Shown: one piece after another, positions 45,192 to 54,171 of the stretch
Layout: each line of letters starts with the position of its first letter
Numbering within the stretch: the stretch's first letter is position 1
Assembly: GCF_007096885.1 (NCBI RefSeq)
Contig: NZ_VJNO01000008.1
Coordinates: forward strand, 1-64,000
Length of the DNA stretch: 64,000 nucleotides
Direction of reading: 5' to 3'
From: Streptomyces sp. 130
GTDB taxonomy: Bacteria > Actinomycetota > Actinomycetes > Streptomycetales > Streptomycetaceae
Made by a program: the position numbers and the translations under genes
The notes under the pieces: generated by a model
What the model was told of the DNA's origin: nothing
Database searches by the model: none
Seen by the model: the letters and a program-made list of their open reading frames with translations, nothing else

Positions 45192-46252
45192 TGCTTGTCG
45201 AGTACGTCGACGTAGGCGTCGATCGCCTGCTCGTTGGAGCGGGGACCGCCGGCGCCCCAGACCCGTGCCGGGAACGAGTGGGCGCGGCCTTCCTCGACGG
45301 CCGGGAGCTTCTTCCAGATCGGGTTCTTCCGCAGCGCGGCGACATAGCCGCCGGCGCCCTCGTCGTTGGCGTAGAAGAGGTTGGCGTCGCCCACCGCGAC
45401 GAGGCCCTCGACGTCCGTCTGCGCGAGGCCGTAGGCGGGGTCGACTCCGCCGTCGCCGTGCTCCTTGTTGACGCTGCTGGTCCAGGCGGGCTTCAGGCCG
45501 AGTTCCTTGCCCAGCTCGGTGAAGAGGGCGCCGTCGCTGTAGGGGCGGACGGTGAGGTTGTTGCCCTCCAGCCAGCCGTCGAAGAACACGAAGTCCTTCG
45601 TCGGCAGGTCGGCGTCGGTGACCTGCTGCTTCGCCTTCGCGAGGTGGTCGTCGAACTCCTTGAGGACCTGGTCGGCGCGCTCGGTGCGGCCCGTGGCCTC
45701 GCCGATCATGCTGAAGACCTGGCGCATGTTCCCGATGGGGTCCTTCGGGTTCGCGCCGCGCGTGGCGAGCACGGGGACGCCCCGCTTCTCCAGCTTCTTG
45801 ATCATCTCGTCCTTGGCGTCGAACGCCTCTACGACGATGAGATCGGGATCGGCCGCGTACAGGGTGTCCAGGTCGGGTTCCTCACGGGTGCCGATGTCGG
45901 TCACCCCGCCGGGCAGCTTCTCCGCGCTGACCCAGGTGCGGTAGCCCTTCGCGTCGGAGACGGCGGCGGGGGTGACGCAGAGGGTCAGCGCGTCCTCGAC
46001 CTGCTGCCACTCCAGCACCGCGATGCGCTTGGCGGGCTTGTCGAGCTCCACCTGCCGGCCGACGCCGTCGGTGAGGGAGACCGGCCCGGTCGAGGTGGTG
46101 GTGGTGTCGTCGGCGCAGCTCTTCGACGCGGGGGCGGCACTGGCGCTGCTCTTGGCCGTGACGTCGTCGGCTTCGGTCGTACCGCAGGAGGCGAGGGCGA
46201 ACAGGGCGAGCCCGGTCGTGGCTGCGGCCGTGAGGCGGCTGGCGCGGTGCAT
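45188..46252 (-). CDS. Iron-siderophore-binding lipoprotein (FecB/FhuD type)
   Basis: Surface-anchored receptor of 354 residues. Lipobox LASC (signal MHRASRLTAAATTGLALFAL) is followed by a Thr/Ser/Ala linker. The periplasmic-binding-protein type III fold starts at VSLTDGVGRQVELDKPAKRI, the usual opening of iron-siderophore receptors, and has LYAADPDLIVVEAFD. It is coupled to the permease gene and follows the ATPase gene by 78 nt. Confidence 0.93.
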   Translation of the reverse strand: MHRASRLTAAATTGLALFALASCGTTEADDVTAKSSASAAPASKSCADDTTTTSTGPVSLTDGVGRQVELDKPAKRIAVLEWQQVEDALTLCVTPAAVSDAKGYRTWVSAEKLPGGVTDIGTREEPDLDTLYAADPDLIVVEAFDAKDEMIKKLEKRGVPVLATRGANPKDPIGNMRQVFSMIGEATGRTERADQVLKEFDDHLAKAKQQVTDADLPTKDFVFFDGWLEGNNLTVRPYSDGALFTELGKELGLKPAWTSSVNKEHGDGGVDPAYGLAQTDVEGLVAVGDANLFYANDEGAGGYVAALRKNPIWKKLPAVEEGRAHSFPARVWGAGGPRSNEQAIDAYVDVLDKQ

Positions 46253-46330
46253 GGAGGGTCCTACTTTCTTGCATTTTCGAAGGGTGCGCCGGAGCGCCGC
46301 ACGGCTGCTCCGGTCGGGGTGGCGGCCTCG

Positions 46331-47194
46331 TCAGGAGAGGTGGCGCCCGAGGGGGTCGATGCGCAGCCGTCCCGTACGCGGGTCGAGGGCGACGTCGACG
46401 CGGATGTCGTAGACCAGGCCGATGTTCTCGGCGGTGAGCACGTCGGCGGGGGCGCCCGCCGCGTGGATGCGGCCGGCGTGCATGAGGACCAGCGTGTCGG
46501 CGACCCGGGACGCCTGGTCGAGGTCGTGGAGCACGATGCCGACGGCGAGGCCGTGCCGCTCCACGAGGTCCCGGACCAGGTCGAGCGTCTCGAACTGGTA
46601 GCGCAGGTCCAGGTGGTTGGTCGGTTCGTCCAGCAGCACGACGCCGGTCTCCTGGGCGAGGCAGGCCGCGAGCCAGACGCGCTGCATCTCCCCGCCGGAG
46701 AGCTCCCCGACCTGCCGGTCCGCCATGTCCCGGACGCCGGTGACGCCCATGGCGCGGTCGACCGCGGCGCCGTCCTCGGGGGTGGGTCCGGCGAAGCCGC
46801 GCCGGTAGGGGTGGCGCCCGAAGGCCACGACCTCGGCGACCGTCAGCCCCTGGGGGGCGGGCCGTGACTGGGAGAACAGGGTGACCTCGCGGGCGAACCC
46901 GCGGGGGCTGAGCAGGGCCGCGTCGCGCTCGGCCGCTTCCCCGGGGCCGCCGAGGGTGACCCGGCCGCCGTCCACCTGGTGCAGCCGGGAGAGCGCGCGC
47001 AGCAGCGTGGACTTCCCGCTGCCGTTCGGCCCCACAAGGGCGGTCGCGCGGCCCGGCTCCAAGGTGACCGAGACGCCGTGGACGACCGGCTCGCCGCCGT
47101 AGCGCAGGACCAGGTCGCGCCCGTGGAGCGCGGCGGCCGGTGCGGCGGGGCCGTCCGGGAGACTTCCGGCACGGCGGAAGGGGCTTGTGAACAT
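46331..47194 (-). CDS. Iron-siderophore ABC transporter ATP-binding protein (FecE/FhuC type)
   Basis: ATPase of about 287 residues and first gene of the iron-uptake operon. Motifs are Walker A GPNGSGKSTLLRAL, Q-loop around FSQSRPAPQG, signature LSGGEMQRV, Walker B VVLLDEPTNHLDL and switch IVLHDLDQA, all typical of FecE-type proteins. The start is taken at ATG 47194; the region before it lacks a clear ribosome-binding site. A possible iron box lies about 140 nt upstream. Confidence 0.93.
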   Translation of the reverse strand: MFTSPFRRAGSLPDGPAAPAAALHGRDLVLRYGGEPVVHGVSVTLEPGRATALVGPNGSGKSTLLRALSRLHQVDGGRVTLGGPGEAAERDAALLSPRGFAREVTLFSQSRPAPQGLTVAEVVAFGRHPYRRGFAGPTPEDGAAVDRAMGVTGVRDMADRQVGELSGGEMQRVWLAACLAQETGVVLLDEPTNHLDLRYQFETLDLVRDLVERHGLAVGIVLHDLDQASRVADTLVLMHAGRIHAAGAPADVLTAENIGLVYDIRVDVALDPRTGRLRIDPLGRHLS

Positions 47195-47332
47195 GAGGAG
47201 GTCCGGGGGATCGGAGGGGCGCGGAGTGGGGCACCCCCCGCCCGGCCCACACGGGCCGGGCCGCACGCTCGCCGGTGCGCGGGCAGCACCGTATACGGGC
47301 GTACGCGGGCAGCACCGGGCACGGCGAGCAAC

Positions 47333-47351
47333 AACTAAGGGTTACCTAACT
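47333..47351 (-). promoter_or_regulatory. Possible DmdR/IdeR iron box
   Basis: AACTAAGGGTTACCTAACT, between the AraC gene end and the ATPase gene start, resembles the actinobacterial iron-box consensus TTAGGTTAGGCTAACCTAA (about 12 of 17 aligned positions, with a good right half ACCTAA). It lies in a locally AT-richer stretch suited to a promoter. Iron-dependent repression of the operon is expected for such genes. Confidence 0.5.
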
Positions 47352-47374
47352 CGAAGAAGACTATATTCCGCTTG

Positions 47375-48262
47375 TCAGGCAGACAATCCGGTGTTCTCGC
47401 CACCCGATACGGAATTCCGGACATCCCGGGAGGCCGCGGCCACCGTCCCGGAGAACGCGCCGGGCGTGGTGCCCATGACGCGCCGGAAGGCGGCGATGAA
47501 GGAGCTGGGCTGCGCGTAGCCGAGCCGCTCGGAGACGGACATCACGTCGACGCCGTCGGACAGCAGCGTCAGCGCCCGGTGCACCCGCAGCATCTGCCGC
47601 CACTGCGCGAACGAGAGCCCGGTCGACCGGCGGAACGCGCGGGTGATCGTGCGGTCGCTGGTCCCCAGCCACCGCGCCCACTCCTCCAGTGAGCGGCCGT
47701 CGGCGGGATCGTCCAGCAGGGCTTCGGCGATGGCGTCGATCCGGGGGTCGCCGGGCAGCCGCAGCGCGAGCTGGTGCCGCGACGGCTCGATCACGTCGAA
47801 CACGACGGCCTCCGCCCGCAGCCGGGCCGCCTCGTCGAGGTCCGTGCGCGACAGGTGGGTCAGCAGCGACACCAGGAGCGGGGTCATCGCGATCGCCTTC
47901 GGCTCCTCGAACGCGAACGGCGTGCGGTCGGGGGCGAAGAAGGCGCTGTGGAACCGCGCGCCCTCCGTCGCCCGGCCCACGTGCACCACTCCGGCGGGCA
48001 TCCAGAGCCCGTGGCCCTCGAACACGGTGAAGACCCGGTCGCCCACCCGGGAGGTCAGCGTCCCGCCGCGCACCCAGACGAGCTCGTGCAGCCGGTGCGC
48101 GTGCTGGGCCCACTCCGTGGGGGCGGGGACGATCCGGAACTCCGCGACGACGGCGCCCGGGGCCGGCGCCCGCTCCGGGAGCGCCCCGGCCCGGCGCGTC
48201 ACCGTGCCCGCCTCGCGCCGCCACAGCCCCGGGCTCACCTCGGGGGACGACGGCCGGACCAT
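47375..48262 (-). CDS. AraC family transcriptional regulator
   Basis: About 295 residues from ATG 48262 (MVRPSSPEVSP); a start at 48331 is possible. The N-terminal part is a cupin-type sensor (HRLHELVWVRGGTLTSRVG, LWMPAGVVHVG). The C-terminal 100 residues are the double helix-turn-helix of AraC proteins (EEWARWLGTSDRTITRAFRR and SVSERLGYAQPSSFIAAFRR). It lies 180 nt upstream of the iron-uptake operon on the same strand. This resembles siderophore-responsive activators, but it could equally regulate the divergent gene. Confidence 0.9.
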   Translation of the reverse strand: MVRPSSPEVSPGLWRREAGTVTRRAGALPERAPAPGAVVAEFRIVPAPTEWAQHAHRLHELVWVRGGTLTSRVGDRVFTVFEGHGLWMPAGVVHVGRATEGARFHSAFFAPDRTPFAFEEPKAIAMTPLLVSLLTHLSRTDLDEAARLRAEAVVFDVIEPSRHQLALRLPGDPRIDAIAEALLDDPADGRSLEEWARWLGTSDRTITRAFRRSTGLSFAQWRQMLRVHRALTLLSDGVDVMSVSERLGYAQPSSFIAAFRRVMGTTPGAFSGTVAAASRDVRNSVSGGENTGLSA

Positions 48263-48392
48263 ACGAGCGAGTCTAAGCGGCTGCCCCGGACCGGTTCCCG
48301 TTGCGCCGTGTGGCATCGAACTCATCGCCAAGGTCGGCCAAAGCGCGTGTCCCGCACCTGGTTCCGGCCTCCCCGCGACCTACGTTGTCCCG

Positions 48393-49046
48393 GTGGAGCA
48401 GCACAGGACACGTCCCCCGAAGCGCAGGCAGCCCCGGCAGGCCCCGTCGTCCCCGCTCGGGGCGGCCAAGGGAGCCAGGAAGGCCGGTGGCACGGGGGCC
48501 CTCGGTCACCGGGTGATCAGCGCGCCCGCCGGGCGGCCGGTCTCCCCCGTCGTGGCCGTCCTGCGCCGGCTGCCCAATCCCCGGCTCACCGGGATCGGCG
48601 CCGGGCTCTTCGCGGCCGCCGCGATGTTCCTGGTCGGGTGCCTGGACCGGCTGCTGTTCGGCGAGTCCCCGGTCGTGTTCGGCCTGCTGTTCCTGCCGGT
48701 CAGCGCGCTGACCGCGCTCTGGGTGCGGCCCGCGGACCTGGTGACCGCGCCGATCAGTGTGCCGATCGCCTTCGCGCTCGGCATCGTCCCCATCTCCGGC
48801 GGCACCGGCGGACTCGGCGGGCAGACGATGGCCGTCGTCACCGCGCTCGCCGTGCACGCGGGCTGGCTGTACGGCGGCACCCTCGTCGCGGGCCTCATCG
48901 CCTCCGTGCGCAAGGTGCGGCTCATGCGGGCCCGGCAGCGGCGCATGCTGCTGGCCGCGCAGACCGCGCGCCCGGCCGCGGCCGGGCCGTCGCCGGCCTC
49001 CCGCGCCGCGACGGCCCGTGCCCCGCGCAGGCCGTCGCAGCGCTGA
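48393..49046 (+). CDS. DUF6542-type membrane protein
   Basis: About 217 residues starting at GTG 48393. A basic, Pro-rich cytoplasmic N-terminus of about 65 residues is followed by three or four membrane helices (LFAAAAMFLVGCLDRLLF, VVFGLLFLPVSALTALW, ISVPIAFALGIVPISG, TALAVHAGWLYGGTLVAGLI). A basic C-terminal tail rich in Arg and Ala follows. The arrangement matches a conserved actinobacterial family of unknown function that is regularly found near ppgK and ispH. It ends 4 bp before the end of the convergent ppgK. Confidence 0.8.
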   Translation: MEQHRTRPPKRRQPRQAPSSPLGAAKGARKAGGTGALGHRVISAPAGRPVSPVVAVLRRLPNPRLTGIGAGLFAAAAMFLVGCLDRLLFGESPVVFGLLFLPVSALTALWVRPADLVTAPISVPIAFALGIVPISGGTGGLGGQTMAVVTALAVHAGWLYGGTLVAGLIASVRKVRLMRARQRRMLLAAQTARPAAAGPSPASRAATARAPRRPSQR

Positions 49047-49050
49047 GCGG

Positions 49051-49797
49051 TCACCCCGAGACCGCGGCCTTGGCGGCCATCGCCGCCCCCACGATCCCCG
49101 CGTTGTTCTGGAGCTCCGCCGGGACCATCTCCGCCCGTACGTGTTCGATCAGGGGCAGGAACTTGTCGGCCTTGCGGCTGATTCCGCCGCCGATGATGAA
49201 CAGTTCGGGCGAGAACAGCATCTCGACGTGGGCCAGGTACTTCTGGACCCGGCGGGCCCAGTGGTGCCAGCCCAGGTCCTCGTCCTCCTTGGCCTTCGTG
49301 GAGGCGTGCTTCTCGGCGTCGTGGCCGCCCAGCTCCAGGTGGCCCAGCTCCGTGTTGGGGACGAGCCCGCCGTCGATGAAGAGCGCGCTGCCGATCCCCG
49401 TACCGAAGGTCAGCATGATCACCGTGCCCTTGCGGCCCCGGCCCGCGCCGAACGTCATCTCGGCGACGCCCGCCGCGTCCGCGTCGTTGAGCACGGTGAC
49501 GGGGAGGCCCAGCCTGTCGCCGAGGAGCGTGCGGGCGTCCTGGCCGATCCAGCCCTTGTCGACGTTGGCCGCGGTGCGGGTGAAGCCGCCCGTGACGACG
49601 CCCGGGAAGGTGATCCCCACCGGGCCCTTCCAGTCGAAGTGGCCGACGACCTCGGCCACGCACCCGGCCACGTCCTCGGGCGTCGCCGGGTGCGGTGTCA
49701 GTACTTTGTGGCGCTCCCGCGCCAGGTCTCCGCGGTCCAGGTCCACGGGAGCGCCCTTGATCCCGGATCCGCCGATGTCCACGCCGAAGATCTCCAT
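49051..49797 (-). CDS. ppgK: Polyphosphate glucokinase (ROK family)
   Basis: Cytoplasmic kinase of about 248 residues that phosphorylates glucose using polyphosphate and, usually, ATP. The nucleotide/phosphate loop is FGVDIGGSGIKGAPVDL. The sugar-binding segment VLNDADAAGVAEM holds the catalytic Asp, and LTFGTGIGSALFIDGG with ELGHLELGG completes the active site. There is no ROK cysteine cluster, as normal for PpgK. The start is set at MEIFGVD (49797); 49806 is also possible. Confidence 0.93.
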   Translation of the reverse strand: MEIFGVDIGGSGIKGAPVDLDRGDLARERHKVLTPHPATPEDVAGCVAEVVGHFDWKGPVGITFPGVVTGGFTRTAANVDKGWIGQDARTLLGDRLGLPVTVLNDADAAGVAEMTFGAGRGRKGTVIMLTFGTGIGSALFIDGGLVPNTELGHLELGGHDAEKHASTKAKEDEDLGWHHWARRVQKYLAHVEMLFSPELFIIGGGISRKADKFLPLIEHVRAEMVPAELQNNAGIVGAAMAAKAAVSG

Positions 49798-49859
49798 GTG
49801 ATCCACGGTACGGGCACCGGCGCGCGCTCACTCCCGGAACGGCACGCGCAGGCCCCGGA

Positions 49860-50840
49860 CTACTCGCCCTTCAGGGCCGCCGCCTCCGCGCGCAGGTCGC
49901 GGCGCAGCTCCTTGGGCAGCGAGAAGACGATCGACTCCTCGGCGGCCTTCACGATCTCGACGTCCTCAAAACCCCGCTCGGCCAGCCACGCCAGCACGCC
50001 GTCGACCAGCACCTCGGGCACGGAGGCCCCGGAGGTGACGCCGACCGTGGAGACGCCGTCCAGCCACGCCTCGTCGATCTCGTCGGCGCCGTCGACCAGG
50101 TGGGAGGCGCCCGCGCCCGCGCCGAGGGCGACCTCGACCAGGCGGACCGAGTTGGAGGAGTTCTTCGAGCCGACGACGATCACCAGGTCCGCGTCGGCGC
50201 CCATCTGCTTCACCGCGGTCTGGCGGTTCTGCGTGGCGTAGCAGATGTCGTCGCTCGGCGGCGAGATCAGCAGCGGGAACTTCTCCTTGAGCGCGCCGAC
50301 CGTCTCCATGGTCTCGTCCACGGAGAGGGTGGTCTGGGAGAGCCAGACGACCTTCGACGGGTCGCGCACCTCGACGTTGGCGACGTCCTCGGGGCCGTCG
50401 ACCAGGGTGATGTGGTCGGGGGCCTCGCCGGAGGTGCCGATGACCTCCTCGTGGCCCTCGTGGCCGATCAGGAGGATGTCGAAGTCCTCCTGGGCGAAGC
50501 GCACGGCCTCCTTGTGGACCTTGGTGACCAGCGGGCAGGTCGCGTCGATCGTGGCGAGCTTCCGCTCGGCGGCCTCCTGGTGCACGGTCGGGGCGACGCC
50601 GTGCGCGGAGAACATCACGATCGAGCCCTCGGGGACCTCCGCCGTCTCGTCGACGAAGATCGCCCCCTTCTTCTCCAGGGTCTGTACGACGTACTTGTTG
50701 TGGACGATCTCGTGGCGCACGTAGACCGGGGAGCCGTACTGCTCCAGGGCCTTCTCCACGGCGATCACGGCACGGTCCACGCCCGCGCAGTAGCCACGGG
50801 GAGCGGCGAGGAGGACGCGTCGGGGGGTCGTAGCAGTCAT
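49860..50840 (-). CDS. ispH: 4-Hydroxy-3-methylbut-2-enyl diphosphate reductase
   Basis: Iron-sulfur enzyme of the final step of the MEP isoprenoid pathway, producing IPP and DMAPP. It has about 326 residues from [11 protein letters not shown] (50840). The three cluster cysteines are in [22 protein letters not shown] and [11 protein letters not shown]. The acid/base and substrate segments include [11 protein letters not shown] and SSNSVRLVE. It is divergent from the APC permease gene with an 83-nt gap. Confidence 0.96.
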   Translation of the reverse strand: MTATTPRRVLLAAPRGYCAGVDRAVIAVEKALEQYGSPVYVRHEIVHNKYVVQTLEKKGAIFVDETAEVPEGSIVMFSAHGVAPTVHQEAAERKLATIDATCPLVTKVHKEAVRFAQEDFDILLIGHEGHEEVIGTSGEAPDHITLVDGPEDVANVEVRDPSKVVWLSQTTLSVDETMETVGALKEKFPLLISPPSDDICYATQNRQTAVKQMGADADLVIVVGSKNSSNSVRLVEVALGAGAGASHLVDGADEIDEAWLDGVSTVGVTSGASVPEVLVDGVLAWLAERGFEDVEIVKAAEESIVFSLPKELRRDLRAEAAALKGE

Positions 50841-50923
50841 GCGTCCCATCGTAAGGCCGTATCGGACGGGCGCGGGGGGCAGCAGGTCGGGAGACTGATC
50901 TTGACGCGACCGATGGAGGGCTC

Positions 50924-52297
50924 ATGGCCGACGGCGGTACGGCACCCCGCAGCGAAGGTTCCACGGAGAGGGCCCGGCTCCGGCGGACCCTCGGGTTCCG
51001 GGATCTGGTGGTCTACGGGCTGCTCTTCATCGCTCCCATGGCCCCCGTCGGCGTGTTCGGGACGCTGGACGCGAAGTCGGACGGGGCGGTCGCGCTGGTG
51101 TACGTCGCCGCGACCGTCGTGATGGCGTTCACCGCGTTCAGTTACGCGCAGATGGTGCGGGTCGCCCCGATGGCCGGGTCGGTGTTCGCGTACGCCCGCA
51201 AGGGGCTCGGCGAGGGGCCGGGGTTCATCGCCGGGTGGATGGCGATGCTGGACTACCTGCTGATCCCGGCGGTGGCGTACCTCTTCTCGGGGATCGCGAT
51301 GAACTCGCTGGTCCCGGGTGTCTCGCGGTGGGTGTGGACGGCGCTCGCGGTGGTCGTGACGACGCTGCTCAACCTGTGGGGCGTGCGGGCCGCCGCCCGG
51401 GTCGGTTTCGCGGTGCTGGCGATGGAGATCGTGGTGCTGCTGGTGTTCGTGGTGTCCGCCGTGGTGGTGCTCGTACGGGACGGGGCGCAGCGCGGCTGGC
51501 TGTCGCCGCTCACCGGGGACTCCGGGTTCTCCACGACGGCGGTGCTGGGCGCGGTGTCGGTGGCGGTGCTGTCGTATCTGGGGTTCGACGCCATCGCGTC
51601 GTTCGCCGAGGAGGTGACGGGCGGCTCGGCGCAGGTGGCGCGGGCGGTGCTGTTCTGCCTGGTGCTCGCGGGGACGCTGTTCGTGGCGCAGGCGTATCTG
51701 GCCGCCCTGCTGGAGCCGATGACCTCGGCGCAGCTGACCGCCGATCCGGGGGCGCAGGGCTCGGCGTTCTACGACACGGTGGACGCCGCCGTGGGGACCT
51801 GGCTGCACGATCTGGTGGCGGTGAGCAAGGCGGTCGGGGCGGCGTTCGCGGCGCTGGCGGGGCAGGCGGCGGCCGGCCGGCTGCTGTTCGCGATGGCCCG
51901 TGAGCGGCGGCTGCCGGGGCTGCTGGCGCGGGTCGATCCGCGTTCCGGGGTGCCGAGGACGGCGATCCTGATCGCGGCCGTGGTGACGCTGGTGGCGGCG
52001 GTGTGGGCGGCGCGGCGCGACGACGGGCTCGACCACCTGGTCTCGATCGTGGACATCGGGGCGCTGACGGCGTTCGTGCTGCTGCACGCGTCGGTGGTCG
52101 GCTGGTTCGTGGTGCGGCGGATGGAGGGGGAGCCGAGCTGGTGGCGGCATCTGGTGGTGCCGGTGGTGGGCGCGGGGGTGCTGGTCGCGGTGATCGTGGA
52201 GGCGACGGGAAGCGCCCAGGTGGTGGGCGCCTGCTGGCTGGCCGTGGGTCTCGTGGTGGTCCTGGCACAGCGGGGACGACGGGGCGTGGCCGCGTAG
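50924..52297 (+). CDS. APC family amino acid permease
   Basis: Membrane transporter of 457 residues with about twelve helices. The N-terminal FRDLVVYGLLFIAPMAPVGV and the SYLGFDAIASFAEEVTGGS region are typical of the amino acid-polyamine-organocation superfamily. ATG 50924 has a GGAGG site. The substrate cannot be told from sequence. Its last codons and stop (GCCGCGTAG) form the beginning of a 42-bp tandem repeat, so the array starts inside the gene. Confidence 0.92.
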   Translation: MADGGTAPRSEGSTERARLRRTLGFRDLVVYGLLFIAPMAPVGVFGTLDAKSDGAVALVYVAATVVMAFTAFSYAQMVRVAPMAGSVFAYARKGLGEGPGFIAGWMAMLDYLLIPAVAYLFSGIAMNSLVPGVSRWVWTALAVVVTTLLNLWGVRAAARVGFAVLAMEIVVLLVFVVSAVVVLVRDGAQRGWLSPLTGDSGFSTTAVLGAVSVAVLSYLGFDAIASFAEEVTGGSAQVARAVLFCLVLAGTLFVAQAYLAALLEPMTSAQLTADPGAQGSAFYDTVDAAVGTWLHDLVAVSKAVGAAFAALAGQAAAGRLLFAMARERRLPGLLARVDPRSGVPRTAILIAAVVTLVAAVWAARRDDGLDHLVSIVDIGALTAFVLLHASVVGWFVVRRMEGEPSWWRHLVVPVVGAGVLVAVIVEATGSAQVVGACWLAVGLVVVLAQRGRRGVAA

Positions 52298-52460
52298 GGC
52301 CTGGACGGGGTCTGGGGTCAGCGGGGCGGGGCCGCGTAGGGCCTGGACGGGGTCTGGGGTCAGCCGCGCGGGGCCGCGTAGGGCCTGGACGGGGTCTGGG
52401 GTCAGCCGCGCGGGGCCGCGTAGGGCCTGGCGTCAGCGGTCAGCGGGGCGGGGCCGCGTG
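52289..52460. repeat. 42-bp minisatellite carrying repeated copies of the permease stop codon
   Basis: Three almost identical 42-bp units begin at 52289, 52331 and 52373 (each opening GCCGCGTAGGGCCTGG). A shortened, rearranged fourth begins at 52415 and a fragment at 52453. The first unit includes the last codons and TAG of the APC permease. Because 42 is divisible by three, each unit offers the same stop in frame. The array fills most of the gap before xseA. Confidence 0.9.
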
Positions 52461-52507
52461 TGCCGGGGCGGGTTCCGTTGTCGGTGCCGGCCGTTACGCT
52501 CGCTCGC

Positions 52508-53776
52508 ATGGCTCTGAACACTTCTCCGGAAGCCCCGCTGCCCGTCGGTGACGTGTCGCGGCTCATCGGCGGCTGGATCGACCGGCTCGGTTCGGTCTGG
52601 GTCGAGGGCCAGATCACTCAGCTGTCCCGGCGGCCCGGGGCCGGGGTGGTGTTCCTGACGCTGCGCGACCCGTCGCACGACGTGTCGGTGAGCGTGACGT
52701 GCTTCCGGCAGGTCTTCGACCGGATCGCCGACGTCGTCTCGGAGGGCGCGCGGGTCGTCGTCCTCGCCAAGCCCGAGTGGTACGCCCCCCGGGGGCAGCT
52801 GTCGCTGCGGGCGACGGAGATACGGCCGGTCGGCATCGGCGAGCTGCTGGTCCGGCTGGAGCAGCTGAAGAAGTCGCTGGCCGCCGAGGGGCTCTTCGCC
52901 CTGGACCGGAAGAGGCCGCTGCCCTTCCTGCCCCAGCTGATCGGCCTGGTCTGCGGCCGGGCCTCGGCGGCCGAGCGCGACGTCCTGGAGAACGCCCGCC
53001 GCCGGTGGCCCGCCGTCCGCTTCGAGGTCCGCAACACCGCCGTGCAGGGGGTGCACGCGGTGAACCAGGTCGTGCGGGCGGTCAAGGAGCTGGACGGCAT
53101 CCCGGACGTGGACGTGATCGTCGTGGCGCGCGGCGGCGGCAGCGTCGAGGACCTGCTGCCGTTCTCGGACGAGGAGCTGATCCGTACGGTCGCGGCCTGT
53201 CGTACGCCGGTGGTCTCGGCGATCGGGCACGAGCCGGACTCCCCGCTGCTCGACCTCGTCGCGGACGTGCGGGCGTCGACGCCCACGGACGCGGCGAAGA
53301 AGGTCGTCCCGGACGTGGGCGAGGAGCTGGACCGGGTGCGGCAGCTGCGCGACCGGTCGCTGCGCACGGTGCGCGGGCTGCTCGACCGGGAGGAGCGCGG
53401 CCTGGCCCACGCCCTGGGGCGGCCCTGCATGGAGCACCCCCAGCGGATGGTGGACGAGCGCGAGGCGGACGTCGACGCGCTGGCCGGGCGCGCCCGGCGG
53501 GTGCTGGGCCATCTGCTGGACCGGGCCGATTCGGAGCTGGCCCACACCCGGGCCCGGGTGCTCGCGCTGTCGCCCGCCGCGACCCTGGAGCGTGGTTACG
53601 CGGTGCTCCAGCGCGCCGACGGGCACGTGGTCCGGGAGCCCTCGGACGCGGGCGGGGCCGGGGAGACGCTGCGGGCCCGGGTGTCGGGGGGCGAGTTCGC
53701 GGTGCGGGTCGCGGAACAGCGGCCCCCGGGGTCTGCGCACAGGCCGGACGGGGGCCGGACGGATGACGACGCATAA
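52508..53776 (+). CDS. xseA: Exodeoxyribonuclease VII large subunit
   Basis: Catalytic subunit of the single-strand exonuclease that degrades DNA in both directions. It has about 422 residues from ATG 52508. An N-terminal OB-fold (residues 15-110; [30 protein letters not shown]) is followed by the catalytic core with [37 protein letters not shown] and [14 protein letters not shown] coiled-coil C-terminus binds the small subunits. It is followed after 10 nt by xseB. Confidence 0.95.
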   Translation: MALNTSPEAPLPVGDVSRLIGGWIDRLGSVWVEGQITQLSRRPGAGVVFLTLRDPSHDVSVSVTCFRQVFDRIADVVSEGARVVVLAKPEWYAPRGQLSLRATEIRPVGIGELLVRLEQLKKSLAAEGLFALDRKRPLPFLPQLIGLVCGRASAAERDVLENARRRWPAVRFEVRNTAVQGVHAVNQVVRAVKELDGIPDVDVIVVARGGGSVEDLLPFSDEELIRTVAACRTPVVSAIGHEPDSPLLDLVADVRASTPTDAAKKVVPDVGEELDRVRQLRDRSLRTVRGLLDREERGLAHALGRPCMEHPQRMVDEREADVDALAGRARRVLGHLLDRADSELAHTRARVLALSPAATLERGYAVLQRADGHVVREPSDAGGAGETLRARVSGGEFAVRVAEQRPPGSAHRPDGGRTDDDA

Positions 53777-53786
53777 GGTGGAGGAC

Positions 53787-54023
53787 ATGACGGACGACGG
53801 GACGGCGCCCGCCGCCGCGACGGGCCCGCTGGGCTACGAGCAGGCGCGCGACGAGCTGATCGAGGTGGTGCGCCGGCTGGAGGCGGGCGGGACCTCGCTG
53901 GAGGAGTCCCTCGCGCTCTGGGAGCGCGGCGAGGAGCTGGCGAAGGTGTGCCGGCACTGGCTGGAGGGCGCCCGCGCCCGGCTCGACGCCGCGCTGGCGG
54001 GCCCGGCACAGGACGAGGAGTAG
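53787..54023 (+). CDS. xseB: Exodeoxyribonuclease VII small subunit
   Basis: A 78-residue coiled-coil subunit. LGYEQARDELIEVVRRLEAG and LEESLALWERGEEL are the family signature. The start at ATG 53787 has GGTGGAGG 4 nt upstream; an ATG at 53763 overlapping xseA is possible. Multiple copies bind each XseA chain. Confidence 0.95.
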   Translation: MTDDGTAPAAATGPLGYEQARDELIEVVRRLEAGGTSLEESLALWERGEELAKVCRHWLEGARARLDAALAGPAQDEE

Positions 54024-54171
54024 CCGCTTGTTCCGGCTCTCCGGGTGAGCCTCCCCACTCCCGGTTTAGTTGAACATTAATGCACTTTCGCCGTACGGTG
54101 ATCGTCGTGGCCGGACCGTCCGCGTCCGTGGCCCGATCCCCCCCGTGTACGTCCGGAAGGTAATACGCCCG

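Noticed and set aside
42714..45215. An 833-codon plus-strand frame opposite the siderophore permease
   Set aside because: It is rich in Gly, Asp, Glu and Gln with no domain, and the opposite strand encodes a complete permease.
52289..52460. Possible CRISPR or recombination-site array
   Set aside because: The units are contiguous 42-bp copies with no spacers and start inside a coding sequence.
54064..54083. AT-rich motif upstream of the nitroreductase gene as a named operator
   Set aside because: It is suggestive of a promoter or MarR/HxlR-type site but matches no operator well enough to report as a separate feature.
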